From: Ephemerocybe angulata
Taxonomy: Eukaryota > Basidiomycota > Agaricomycetes > Agaricales > Psathyrellaceae
Assembly: GCA_013368325.1 (NCBI GenBank)
Contig: JAACJK010000007.1
Coordinates: 310,001 to 374,000, forward strand
Direction of reading: 5' to 3'
DNA: 64,000 nucleotides
Made by a program: the position numbers and the translations under genes. Positions 33,413 to 43,629 of this stretch are shown here, piece by piece. The stretch's first letter is position 1; every line of letters starts with the position of its first letter. The notes under the pieces were generated by a model. It saw only the letters and a program-made list of their open reading frames with translations, was not told where the DNA came from and made no database searches.

Positions 33413-33847
33413 TGTTGGAATCTGTGATTGCGATGTTATCTTATCTTATCTGGTCATGTGTTTTCTGCCTATTTGGGACATCTCTCTTTGATGATGTCAT
33501 TACATGCTGCACTTGCTTCTGGCTGCGGCATGGTTCACTTCACCTTTGATGTATCATTACTTCTGCTATTCTTTGCACTTCTATTTGTTAGTTGTTATGC
33601 TTCTTATGTTCTATATCTTTTGATACGCCATTCTTCTTAACTTCTTGTGAGATTTCTTACCAATATCTCCTATGTTTTACCGCATATTTAACCAGTAGCT
33701 ACTTGTCCGTAGTCTACAGAGAATTACAAGGGTTTCTTCCTTCCAGCGCCTTCTTCCTAGACCAACGTGTACTCTTTCTGCTGCGCTACCACTTCGTCTC
33801 TCCGGTATCACTCTGGTGCCGATACCTTACACTCATATACTTTTATA
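33413..33847 (+). repeat. 5' LTR
   Basis: 435 bp, same sequence as 35787-36221. It supplies the stop codon that truncates the host reading frame. Confidence 0.92.
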
Positions 33848-34002
33848 AGTTATGAGCCCCGAGCTCTAAGCTCGTACCCCGTTTGGTCTACCCTCGTTTG
33901 CTGCATACCCTTATTGCGCAACTCTACTTGGACATCCTATCCCATCATTTTCCACCCAGTACTCTTATTCCCAGCTCACTCGACACCTTCCACGACGACG
34001 AC

Positions 34003-35163
34003 ATGTCATCAACATCCAAGGCCAAGAAAGCCCTTGATGGCATCACCCCTCTATCCGCTGATGGCTCCAACTGGCCAATCTGGCTCAGCCGTGTTGTGCG
34101 CGCCTCCAAGTCCATCTCCACCAAATATGGCGCACTCCTCGATTCCAAGCCCACCTCTGCCGCTGATTCCATCACTGCAGATGCCGACCTGCTCAATGCC
34201 ATCATTTGCCTTATCCCCGACTCTATCTACCTACGGTACATCTCCTACACGACTACCTTCGAACTCATCACTGCCCTCAAGTGTGACTACAATGTCTCCA
34301 ACTCCATGGTCGAAGCCCAGTCTGTCACCAACCTGTTCACTACCATGTGTACCCACGAGTCCCAGATCAACGAGCATCTCGATTACCTAGGCACCCTCCG
34401 GGAATCCCTCATCCGAGCCAACAGCGACATCTCCGATCAGCACTTCATTGATGCGATCATCTCTACCATCCCTCCTCGTCTGTCAAGTTTGTGCACCAGC
34501 CTTCGTCATGGCTACGAGTTGCATAATCAGCTCAACAACCTCACTGGTGACGACGCCAAATCCCTCTCCGTCATCGAGCTTCTCCAGTACATCCGCTCCC
34601 AGACCGCCCACATCTCTGGTGCAGCATCGCCCGACAACGCCAATTTCTCCGGTACCCCTACTTCCCAATCTGGTAACCGTCGAGGTCGTGGCCGTGGCCG
34701 TGGTGGAAATGATTCCGGGTCAGCATCGACTGTGTCTGATCCCGACAACTCCAAGTGCCACAATTGTGGCGGCACAGGCCATTGGTCGCCTGTTTGCCCA
34801 TCTCCCAAGCAGCCTCGCTCTGATGCTGATGGCTCTGCTTCCCAGGCCGTGGACGCCTTAGCCCCACCTGCCTTGTATAATTCCCCTCCCTCCCATCCCT
34901 CTGTCTCAGTGCAGCATTCCCAGACATCTGGCTCAGCCAGATCTGATGTGATCATGGAGTTGATTGAGGAGGAGGCGACCTCTGCATGGTCTGCCATTGC
35001 TGCCGATGAGCTTGAGACCGACCTCGCTATCTGGCATGCCACCCATCCTGATGCCATCGATGTCAGTGACCTTATGGAGCATTGCGCTTCCTTGCCATCC
35101 ATTGATGCTGATATTGATCGCTCCGGAGTTTGTGCATCTCTGTCCACATCCGTAGTTGCTTAA
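34003..35163 (+). CDS. Retrotransposon Gag-like protein with CCHC zinc knuckle
   Basis: 386 residues from the ATG at 34003 (MSSTSKAKKALDGITPLSAD). The N-terminal half has a copia-type Gag pattern: DGSNWPIWLSRVVRASKSI, then ALKCDYNVSNSMVEAQSVTN and a helical region ending ELLQYIRSQTAHISG. An Arg/Gly-rich stretch (GRGRGRGGND) leads into the nucleocapsid knuckle CHNCGGTGHWSPVC. It ends in an acidic tail after the knuckle. It would package element RNA into particles; all catalytic functions must come from a related element elsewhere. The frame is intact. Confidence 0.85.
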   Translation: MSSTSKAKKALDGITPLSADGSNWPIWLSRVVRASKSISTKYGALLDSKPTSAADSITADADLLNAIICLIPDSIYLRYISYTTTFELITALKCDYNVSNSMVEAQSVTNLFTTMCTHESQINEHLDYLGTLRESLIRANSDISDQHFIDAIISTIPPRLSSLCTSLRHGYELHNQLNNLTGDDAKSLSVIELLQYIRSQTAHISGAASPDNANFSGTPTSQSGNRRGRGRGRGGNDSGSASTVSDPDNSKCHNCGGTGHWSPVCPSPKQPRSDADGSASQAVDALAPPALYNSPPSHPSVSVQHSQTSGSARSDVIMELIEEEATSAWSAIAADELETDLAIWHATHPDAIDVSDLMEHCASLPSIDADIDRSGVCASLSTSVVA

Positions 35164-35551
35164 TTGCACTGGAGTCTGTGTGACCTGTCCACACCTGTTG
35201 ATTGCTGATTTACTCGCTCCAGGCATATGTGTTGACGTGCCTATCATGGCCTATTTTGACCGGCTTTGTGCTTTTCTATGCCGCCGTGTGTCTTATTTTC
35301 AGAGCGTAAGTTGAAAGTTCCTCATTATACGCGCTTCTGTCATTCCTGGACTCGAGGGGGAGTATTCATTTTGTTATCTGGTTCTGGGGCATTTCTTCAA
35401 CTCCATTCATGACAGATTTTACCTATTTTTCCATCTACTTTCCATCTCCCATCCTCCCATTTGTCCATGCTCGAGCATATCTCTGAGCCTTTCTTATCTT
35501 TTCTTTTCTTATCTTATCTTGCATGATCACATGACTGATCATTACAAATCA

Positions 35552-35595
35552 TGTAAGATCCAGCATAAGATCTGGATCTTATGCTGGATCTTACA
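35552..35595. repeat. Perfect 21-bp hairpin inside the LTR element
   Basis: TGTAAGATCCAGCATAAGATC, a 2-nt spacer, and its exact reverse complement, in the non-coding stretch between gag and the 3' LTR. Confidence 0.9.
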
Positions 35596-35786
35596 CGATT
35601 TATCAGCAAAAATCACCTGACTTGTGGTCACTTTTGGCCCTGTCTCCTTGCCCCTGTCGTGCAGCAACACCAGGTGGTCCGATCTTGCTGATTTCTTTTT
35701 TATTCCCTTTATAACATTTCCATCCCTTATATTTTCATCCAAGCACGTCGCTATGTCTTCCAGACAATGCTAGGCTTGAGGGGGAG

Positions 35787-36221
35787 TGTTGGAATCTGTG
35801 ATTGCGATGTTATCTTATCTTATCTGGTCATGTGTTTTCTGCCTATTTGGGACATCTCTCTTTGATGATGTCATTACATGCTGCACTTGCTTCTGGCTGC
35901 GGCATGGTTCACTTCACCTTTGATGTATCATTACTTCTGCTATTCTTTGCACTTCTATTTGTTAGTTGTTATGCTTCTTATGTTCTATATCTTTTGATAC
36001 GCCATTCTTCTTAACTTCTTGTGAGATTTCTTACCAATATCTCCTATGTTTTACCGCATATTTAACCAGTAGCTACTTGTCCGTAGTCTACAGAGAATTA
36101 CAAGGGTTTCTTCCTTCCAGCGCCTTCTTCCTAGACCAACGTGTACTCTTTCTGCTGCGCTACCACTTCGTCTCTCCGGTATCACTCTGGTGCCGATACC
36201 TTACACTCATATACTTTTATA
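35787..36221 (+). repeat. 3' LTR
   Basis: 435 bp. No difference from the 5' LTR was noticed, implying very recent insertion. It directly abuts the GGCGT duplication and the resumed host exon. Confidence 0.92.
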
Positions 36222-36226
36222 GGCGT

Positions 36227-37450
36227 CCTGGTGGGAGACTGACGACGAATCTGGATCAGAGTCAGAGGAGCTTGGGGCGGAATCGGAGGATGAGGGAGGG
36301 GTCGCGAAGGGTGACGACGAATCTAGCCAGACCGCCGGCGACGGGAACGAGAACACGGACACCAGCAAAACGAAAAGAGTCAACGACGAAGGTGCTGACA
36401 CGAGCATGAAAGGCGGTGACCCGGAAGTTGGGAACGGTGACGAGGAAGAGACTGCTGCCGTTCAAAGTACTGGCAAAGCACGGGATATGGATAGAGATGC
36501 CGAGGAGACTTCAGTCGACAGGAGCGAGACGGCCAGTAGTAAGCCAGGCACTCTCTGTCCTTTCTGCGACGAGCCTCTTCCTCCCATCCTCAGTTCTGCC
36601 CTCACGTCAGAGCTTCTTCGTCTCATGTCGATATCGGTGCCGGACCCTCTTCCCGACAACCCCCTCCATCGGTGCCTCTCAATCCAACACCACGCCGTGT
36701 TCTGCTCTCGCCATGAATATGAACGCAAGGAGATTCCAAAAGCGAAGACTCACCAATGGCCTCTCGACATCAACTTCTACGCTCTTCACAGGCGCATCGA
36801 GAACTTCCAAGATGAGCTCGAGGCTATCATGGATGATCTTACCGGAAGCCAATTCTACAAAATCTCGCGCGACTCATTCTCTCCAGGTTCCTCGGGTGGA
36901 AAGCCAGGACCTATGCGGGGATTTGATACTTTGGATACCCAGGGTGCTGGCTAGTACGTCTGAGCAGGGAACTTTTCATGATTGACACTTATAACTGTTG
37001 TTTTATAGCTACGGAGAAAAAGGATTTGCCTTAATGGTCGAGGCTTTGGAATCCATGTTTCCTGAGGCGTCCTACAACTTCGACGCATACAAGCCTGTTA
37101 CTTGGCGGGCCGCCATTGAGGAGATACTCACTCCCGAGGTTACTATTATGCTCATCGTGGAGGATATGGGGGTCTCGGAGGAGGAAGCAGCCCAGATTCG
37201 TACAGCAAGCCGTGTTTTTGGCATTCACGCCAACCCCATCGAAGACAACCCCGCAGACCAGCCCGCGAAGATAAAAGAAGAGCTTGTCGAACCTGCTGTT
37301 GCGGAAGGCGCTCTCATCGACCTTACGACCCCTCCTACCTCTCCTAGGCCTGAAGCTGTTGTCAAAACGGAGCCTGTGGAAGGAACACTCAAAATCTCGG
37401 AGTACAATGGTGAAGTAATTGACCTCACGCTAACGGACGACGAATTATAG
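36227..37450 (+). CDS. RTC4-like gene, 3' part with RTC4-like domain
   Basis: Continuation of the split exon (to 36953), an intron 36954-37008 (GTACGT...TTATAG) and the last exon 37009-37450. The frame begins WWETDDESGSESEELG, an acidic region, then CPFCDEPLPPILSSALTSEL, the zinc-type start of the RTC4-like domain. Next come HHAVFCSRHEYERKEIPKA, WPLDINFYALHRRIENFQDE and, after the intron, YYGEKGFALMVEALESMFPE and YKPVTWRAAIEEILTPEVTI. Two short VIDLT/LIDLT motifs near the C-terminus (with KTEPVE between them) resemble SUMO-interacting motifs. Without its 5' part it could be expressed only from the 3' LTR or as an N-terminally cut product. Confidence 0.72.
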
Positions 37451-37527
37451 ACTTCAATATGTTTACTGTACAGACAAAAAGTATTTACGAACACTGACTC
37501 TAATATATATACAATTTTCTCTACTTC

Positions 37528-39118
37528 TCAATTCTTCTTGGGCCTCCTCGTCCTAAGTTCATCAAGGGTGCTAATGAGCTCCCTCGATCGCTCCCATCGC
37601 TTCTCCTTCTCCGCCATTTTCTCCCTCCAAAGCTTTTTGCTCTTCTTTCGAAGCCCATTCTCAGTCATGAAGCCATTATCTACGAAACGGATGAGTCCCC
37701 CAGGCACAAACTGCGTGAACGAGACTCGTATTTCGTGAGGTGCAACGGGGGTGTTGGCGTGGCTGAGGAGGGCGGAGGGGATGAGTATTGTTGAGCCAGG
37801 TGGGAATTGAATGAATATCCCAAGCTCCTTGAGATACAGGTGGCCGCCGAGCTTTGGGTTGTAGTTGCCCAGGGCCGTAATCGCGCAAAAGGTGTGCGGA
37901 GCGTTGCCAGAGTCCTTGTGAATCTTGCATGCCACACGAGGGCCAAAGTTGAACGCTGCGCAGGGGTATACGCTGCCGGCCCAGTTCTTCTTCAAGGTGG
38001 GATCGCGCTCGTACAGCTGGTTCAACTTCTCCTCGACGTCAGCGTAAACGCGAGGCATCCAGAACCTGAAGAGCGCTGCAAACGGGGTCAGTACGTTTCG
38101 CCGAGTGAGGCGAGTACTACAGGCTGCACTCACAGTCGGCAAACCCGGCAATCCTTGAGATATCCGGGTCTGAAACGAGAACCTCAAGCATCTCCGCATG
38201 CCTACCGTTGGCCATGTTGCCAGGTTTGGTGGCGCCCCCTCCGTAGTATATCCCCGTGTTGAGAGCGGCGCTGTCGGACGCACGCTTGTGCTCCCGCTCC
38301 TCCTCAGTAAACTCCGCCCCCTCCGCTGCCTTAAGAATGGCTTCGGTGGCCCTGTCGGCGCTTTTCATAAACGATGGGTCGGCGGCCCTCCCTCCAAGAA
38401 TGGTCAGAATCTGGCCGTTTGCCCGGTTGACCACAACCTGTGGCTTGCTGCAAACTGTTATTAAACAGACGCGACAGGTGAGTTGAGGCCTGCTTACATG
38501 CCGTCCCACTCGACCTCAAGCTTCCCTGCCCCCCTCAAAGCCTCGACCGTGCACTCCTCTTCCTTCAGCGCCTCTAGCTCGGCCTTTGTCTCCCGGCGAC
38601 CATGGTGGCCACAGCTTGTAACCGGAAGGTCGACGAACCGGATGGATGCCTCAAGAATTGGGGTTGACGGGATGAAGCGCGCCTTCACCTCTTCACGGAC
38701 AGGCGGGCGGCCCGCCTCTTCCCTCTCGTGGACCCGCTCCTTCCGACGGCGCTCGTTGCGGCGCAAGCGCTTTTTAGCGGCCTGCAACGGGTGCGTAGTG
38801 CTGTTAGTGCTGCGACGGTGGTGGGTCGAACGAGGACCTGCTCACTCTTGATTTCTCCGGCTCTTCGCCGGGCGTATGACCAGAAGTACAGGCGGGCGCC
38901 TGTTCACTACGGCTGTCATCTCCAATAGGCGCCTGGTCGCTACAGCCAGCGTCTCCTGATATGCCTTCGGCCTCGCGCTTGGTCCCACGGAGGTCCTCGT
39001 CGTATTCGTCGCAGTCAAGGATGCAGGCCTCCTTAAATAAGGCAGCCAGATCAAACCCCTCTGGCGTGAGGAGCACCTCGCCTGCGCCCTCAAGCACAGG
39101 CGTCTCGTCGGCGTCCAT
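37528..39118 (-). CDS. TET/JBP-type 2-oxoglutarate/Fe(II) dioxygenase
   Basis: Nucleic-acid-modifying oxygenase of the basidiomycete TET/JBP class, which oxidises methylated bases; the substrate here is unknown. The ATG at 39118 starts MDADETPVLEGAGE. Splice sites were read from sequence: GTGAGC...TTGCAG (near 38844-38785), GTAAGC...TTGCAG (giving EWDGIKPQVVV), and GTGAGT...TTGCAG (giving GFADSLFRFWMPRVYAD). The catalytic region includes FGPRVACKIHKDSGNAPHTF with the HxD iron ligands, ITALGNYNPKLGGHLYL, FPPGSTILIPSALLSHANTP with the distal His, and HEIRVSFTQFVPGGLIRFVD with the 2-oxoglutarate-binding Arg. All expected ligands are present. The C-terminus is Lys/Arg-rich. It sits between the RTC4-like gene and a CxC5/CxC6 protein, an association known for KDZ elements. 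Confidence 0.82.
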
Positions 39119-39649
39119 ACTCTACTAAGAAAAAGGGCAGGGCAGTGGGGTTGCGGCGCGTCGTTTGCGCGTCAAAAGCGCGTCGAATAGCCCAAAATGC
39201 TGGCTGGCGTTGGACTAATGGGGCTGGGGCAATGGGCAAGGATGCGAGTATAGACAGCCTCAGCGACGGCCCCTGGTGTGGAGCCCAGACGCTTCCCTGG
39301 CTGAAGGAGTCTGAGTGGTGGGTGAAGCAGGAGGTGGGAGCAGTGGCAGCGATGCGCTGCCACATCACACAAAAAAGAAACGGGGATAGCGCGGGTAAGT
39401 GCGTTCGTGTCTTTTGGACGAACTTGCCCACGGCACACAGCACAGCGATGCCAGAGACTTCACCCCACCTCCTCCTGGCGTCGAACGACCCCAGAGCTTC
39501 GCTCCACCCCCCAGAGTTTTCGTTACTGGACTCGAACCCTTGATTGCGCGAGGACGGTTGAAAGCGCACTGCGGCCTAGCCCACGCCTAAACCTCCCGGC
39601 TTTTGAGACCAGTTCGATCCAGTTCTGCATTTTGCCACCTCCCCACTGC
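39119..39649. other. Upstream region of TET/JBP gene
   Basis: 530 bp, presumably including the promoter of the TET/JBP gene; no coding frame with support. Confidence 0.4.
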
Positions 39650-40740
39650 CTTTTACCACGTCTCCCTCGCGTCAAACGGCGCAGAAGTCCTCCAGCAACC
39701 TTCCAGCACGTCTCCCTCGGCTCAAACGGCGCAGAACGCCTCCAGCAACCTTCCAGCACGTCCCCCTCACGTCCAACGGCGCAGAAGTCCTCCAGCAACC
39801 TCCCACCACGTCTCCCTCGGCTCAAACGGCGCAGAACGCCTCCAGCAACCTCCCACCACGTCTCCTCGCGTCCAACGACGCAGAAGTCCTCCAGCCAGCT
39901 CCCACCGGGTCTCCCTCGCGTCCAACGGCGCAGAAGTCCTCCAGCAACCTTCCAGCACGTCCCCCTCGCGTCCAACGGCGCAGAAGTCCTCCAGTAACCT
40001 CCCACCACGTCTCCCTCGGCTCAAACGGCGCAGAACGCCTCCAGCAACCTCCCACCACGTCTCCTCGCGTCCAACGACGCAGAAGTCCTCCAGCCAGCTC
40101 CCACCGGGTCTCCCTCGCGTCCAACGGCGCAGAAGTCCTCCAGCAACCTTCCAGCACGTCCCCCTCGCGTCCAACGGCGCAGAAGTCCTCCAGCAACCTC
40201 CCACCACGTCTCCCTCGGCTCAAACGGCGCAGAACGCCTCCAGCAACCTCCCACCACGTCTCCTCGCGTCCAACGACGCAGAAGTCCTCCAACCAGCTCC
40301 CACCATGTCTCCCTCGCCTCAAACGGCACAGAAGACCTCCAGGGACCTCCCACCACGTCGACTCGCGTCCAACGACGCAGGAGACCTCCAACCGCGTCTC
40401 ACAACGTCTCCCTACCGCCTCCAACACCTTTCAGCACGTCTCCCTCGCGTCCAACGACGCAGAAGACCTCCACCCGGCCCCTAGAACGTCTCCCTTGCGT
40501 CCAACGATGCAGGAGACCTCCAACCGCGCCTCACAACGTCTCCCTCGCGTCCAACGACGCAGATGACCTCCAACCACCTCCCGGCACCTCCCCATCGCGC
40601 CCAACGACGCAGGAGACCTCCAAACGGCTCCCAGCGCGTCTCCCTCGCGTCCAACGATGCAGAAGTCCTCCAACCGGCTCCCACCACGTCTCCCTCGCCT
40701 CAGACGGCGCAGAAGTGCTCCAACCGGCTCCCACCACAGA
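39650..40740. repeat. 50-bp minisatellite with 199-bp higher-order unit
   Basis: About 21-22 tandem units of about 50 nt with core CGTCCAACG(G/A)CGCAGAAGTCCTCCA. Variant types (GGCTCAAACGGCGCAGAACG, a 49-nt unit, GGTCTCCCTCGCG, CGTCCCCCTCGCG) repeat in the same order roughly every 199 nt between about 39820 and 40260, so it grew by duplicating four-unit blocks. The unit length is not a multiple of three and the open frames through it are artefacts. Confidence 0.9.
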
Positions 40741-40854
40741 CATCCAGATACGCGGTCCATTGCTTCACGCTTTAGCCTGCTCGATTCTGCAACTTATGTA
40801 TATTAGTATCTAGCATTTGACATAGTTTAGTGAATGAAACCCCTATGCTAGCAG

Positions 40855-43126
40855 TCAACCCAGCAGCTCGCTAAGTGGGATATGGTAGGGGCCCTTTCCT
40901 TTGGACTCGAGCTCCTGAACAAGGGCCGCATTGTGCCGCTTCACCATCTCATCCAGAAAGAAGTCATATCGGATGGCCTCCATCTCTCGGGTGATTGGAT
41001 GATACTTTCCGAACCAGGCATTGGCCTGTTCTGCGGCAGAGGAGTTGAATCGCCAGGTCCCGTCGGAAGTAACGGCGTCGTTGAAGCTAACGGGGTTGCA
41101 CTTGACGTTGCACTGGGTGTCGCTCTCCTTATGCTTTGCGTTGAAGTGAAATACATCGACGAGTAAAAGCGAGTCCCCGAAATACTGCTTGTCGAGCGGG
41201 TCGTTTTCGAGCATAGCGTGGATTCGACAGTTGTTGTCGTGCCATATGATGCGGGGGAGGGATTTTTTGGTAGGGAATAGTCCTTTCAAAAAGGTCTAAA
41301 CTAAATCGGTCAGTAAGAAGCCTAAGATTCAGAGTGAGAGACGCACCCGAACGCCGTTTGGAGCCTCAGACCCATAAAAGGTGGCACGTCCTAGGATAAC
41401 GCCGCATGAAGCGACACAGAGCTCCTCGTTGTGAGTGCGACGCCGCCCAAACCTAGCCTTTAGCCCCCGGTTGCCTCCACTTTTTTTCCCTGCACACAGA
41501 TCCTCCTCTCCCACCTCAACCTCTTCATCGTCCGTCTCCTCCTCATCTCCCCCCGCATTATTATGTTTTTTCCATGCATCTGAGCGCGCGATGGAAGCGG
41601 TACTCCGAGCGGCCCTACGCATCAGCTTCTGCATCGCCTTGTTCTCCTCCTTCAGCCAGTCCTCCAACGCCCGGTGCTTTGGGATTGCGCACGTCTGGAA
41701 CCCGGTCTCCACGCCAGCCGTGCAGTCTGTAACACAGCATTCGTACAGCTTGCTCTCGTGCCCCCAACAGTAGCGACTCTTGACATTGGGAAGGGGCTTC
41801 TTGCAGTCGTGCACCCCGCAGCACGGGCGCCCTACGGTAACGCCGTCAACGACAACGGAGCGAACCGCTCGCTTCCGAGTCCCTAAGGGTCGCAAACTGT
41901 GAGATCTGGTACCAAGCCTCATGCCCGAGCAACTCACCTCCGATGCTCTCATCTCCGGAAATCCAGCAGCACAAATCGCAGGCGTGAGCCCACTCGGGCT
42001 GCCCAGTCCCAACAAATCGGTCGTTACGAGCCTTAAGCCCCTTTGAGAGTCTTACAGCATGACTTTCCGCATTGTGATCAAGAGAAAGAACAATGTTGTT
42101 CTCTCTACAGTCGATCCACAGCCAGAAGAGAAGCAGCGCATTCCACACAAGCTCCACATCCAACGAAAGGCGCGTTGAGTAGTGTGCTGGTAATAGGTGG
42201 TGGAACGGGTGGCTCTGGCCTATGCTGCTGTTAAAGATGCCTGCACAATTGCTGGCAGAAGTCCTGGTATACGACGCACGTCAGTTTTGGGATAGTTGGC
42301 GGGGCAAGGTGCGTACCACGATTTAAGCATCATCGAAGTAAACAGCTTGCAGGTATTTTGATCGACGTAAACGTGTTCTGTCGACTGAATGTACTGGCGG
42401 GGCTCGGGGTAGTATGTGCGGACCGTTGCATTGGTGTGGACGTAGTAGGAGTAGCAATACCGGGTTTTACACCCTGGTATGCCAACGAGCTATCAGCATA
42501 ATGGGCAGCTACTAGCAGTACTTTTGACGGACCTCTGCAATAAAGTGAAACCGACATTGCTGGAAGTGGGCCGTGGTCGCGAGAGAACACCGATATCTTG
42601 ATGAACCTGGGCTCGACTAGCTCGCGTGGCTGACCGTGTTCTCGTGAACCGCGCTGGGGGTACTCGAGGCAGCGAGGATCGAGGCAGGTCAAGGTTGGGG
42701 GAGCCAGACAGTGGAAGGCTTGAGAACCAAAAACGAATTCAGTATTGGGGAAAACGCGTTTGGAAAGATAGATGCACCTATGTCCCGATGAACTCCTTCT
42801 TTGAGGAAGTAGGGGATGTAAACGTCCCCCAATTCCCGGTAGACGCCCTCACTCCACGCCTCATTCCAGATAGGTATTTTGAAAGCCTCCCAGAGGAGCT
42901 TTGTCGCATCGTCCTCCAGGCAAAGCGAGTCTCGAATGAACTCGTGGATGTCTACGGGAAGGCGTTCCAACGGGAGGCCGGCATAAACGGACGTGCGCAG
43001 GACGAGATACGGCTTGAGGATGGTACAGATGTTCACGAAATGTGACACATCCTGCAAGGAGAGCCCCTTGTACAGCCATGGGTACTCGCTTAAGGTGCTG
43101 ACGATTGCATGGAGGGGTAGAGGCAT
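40855..43126 (-). CDS. CxC5/CxC6 cysteine-cluster protein associated with KDZ transposons
   Basis: The ATG at 43126 gives MPLPLHAIVSTLSEYPWLYK, then an N-terminal helical region (GLSLQDVSHFVNICTILKPY) typical of CxC5 proteins. The first cysteine cluster (CLDPRCLEY; then SLYCRGCKTRYCYSYYVH across an intron) is followed by VELVWNALLLFWLWIDCREN and CDLCCW. The second cluster (CxC6-like) is DGVTVGRPCCGVHDCKKPLP, YCWGHES, YECCVTDC and FQTCAIPKHRALEDWL. An acidic linker leads to a C-terminal part (RIIWHDNNCRIHAML, LLLVDVFHFNAKHKESDTQC, SSAAEQANAWFGKYHPITRE) resembling the RNase-H-like region of KDZ proteins. Junctions used: GESIGG|TRKRAV type (GTGAGT...CTTAG) and GVR|TFLKGL (GTGCGT...TTTAG). One or two exon ends around 42170-42330 are uncertain. 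The frame looks intact. Confidence 0.78.
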
Positions 43127-43480
43127 CGTCGTGGGGAGGAGCAACCCGCCAGTCAATCGAAAACGGTCCACTTCCTTATTGGGCTATACTGATGCACAGA
43201 AAGGCATTTGGGCAGGTAGAGGGAGAACAAAGGGTCTATTTGGTACATAGAAGGAACATACGTTGAACGAGCACCCGTTAGGCGCCCGCATACCAGCGTC
43301 ACCCACCCCCATGACATTCTCCTCCCGTCCCTACCCTCCCAGCGGCCCCAGGCTCCCGCAATAGGGGCCTCCGATCTGCTCCTCCTCGTTCTCGTCGGCC
43401 TGGGCGTCCTATAGGTGTGTAGAGTCGACGGGCGATGTTCAGTGGTGGTGGTTGAGTGCAAGATGTGGCGCGGTGACCGT

Positions 43481-43542
43481 TTTGGCCATTGTTTGGCAAC
43501 GCGAACTGCGGACCGCGAACCGCGGACGGACCGCGGACGAAC
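43481..43542 (-). repeat. 62-bp inverted repeat, right copy
   Basis: Exact reverse complement of 31233-31294; the two copies are 12.2 kb apart and point inward. No target-site duplication was found directly outside the matched blocks. Confidence 0.9.
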
Positions 43543-43629
43543 GCCCCCGTGGGCCCGGTAATCTGCCTCTCCCACCGCTCTCCCTTGCCCTCGGGAGAGG
43601 GTCTCTCGTTGCGTGGTGGTGTAGGCTGT

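Larger units (their letters stand above)
33408..36226 (+). mobile_element. Non-autonomous gag-only LTR retrotransposon (TR-GAG-like)
   Basis: Two 435-bp LTRs (33413-33847 and 35787-36221) appear identical by eye. They are flanked by the 5-bp target duplication GGCGT (33408-33412 and 36222-36226). The LTRs start TGTTGGAATC and end CTTTTATA. A purine tract, TTGAGGGGGAG, sits directly before the 3' LTR. The 1.94-kb interior encodes only a Gag-like protein with a zinc knuckle. No protease, integrase or reverse transcriptase is present. Gag and LTR style suggest a Ty1/copia relative. It interrupts an exon of the RTC4-like gene. Confidence 0.9.

Noticed and set aside
39603..40484. Long open frame through the minisatellite, about 290 codons of Pro/Ser/Arg repeats
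   Set aside because: The unit is 50 nt (not a multiple of three), all frames look alike, and there is no start context or splice support. The openness is a composition effect.
39650..40740. CRISPR-like array of regular repeats
   Set aside because: Units are contiguous and variable with no unique spacers, and the DNA is fungal. It is a minisatellite.
40855..43126. A full KDZ transposase
   Set aside because: The protein has the CxC5/CxC6 clusters and a C-terminal region resembling KDZ-linked proteins, but I could not identify a complete catalytic core, so it is not called a transposase.
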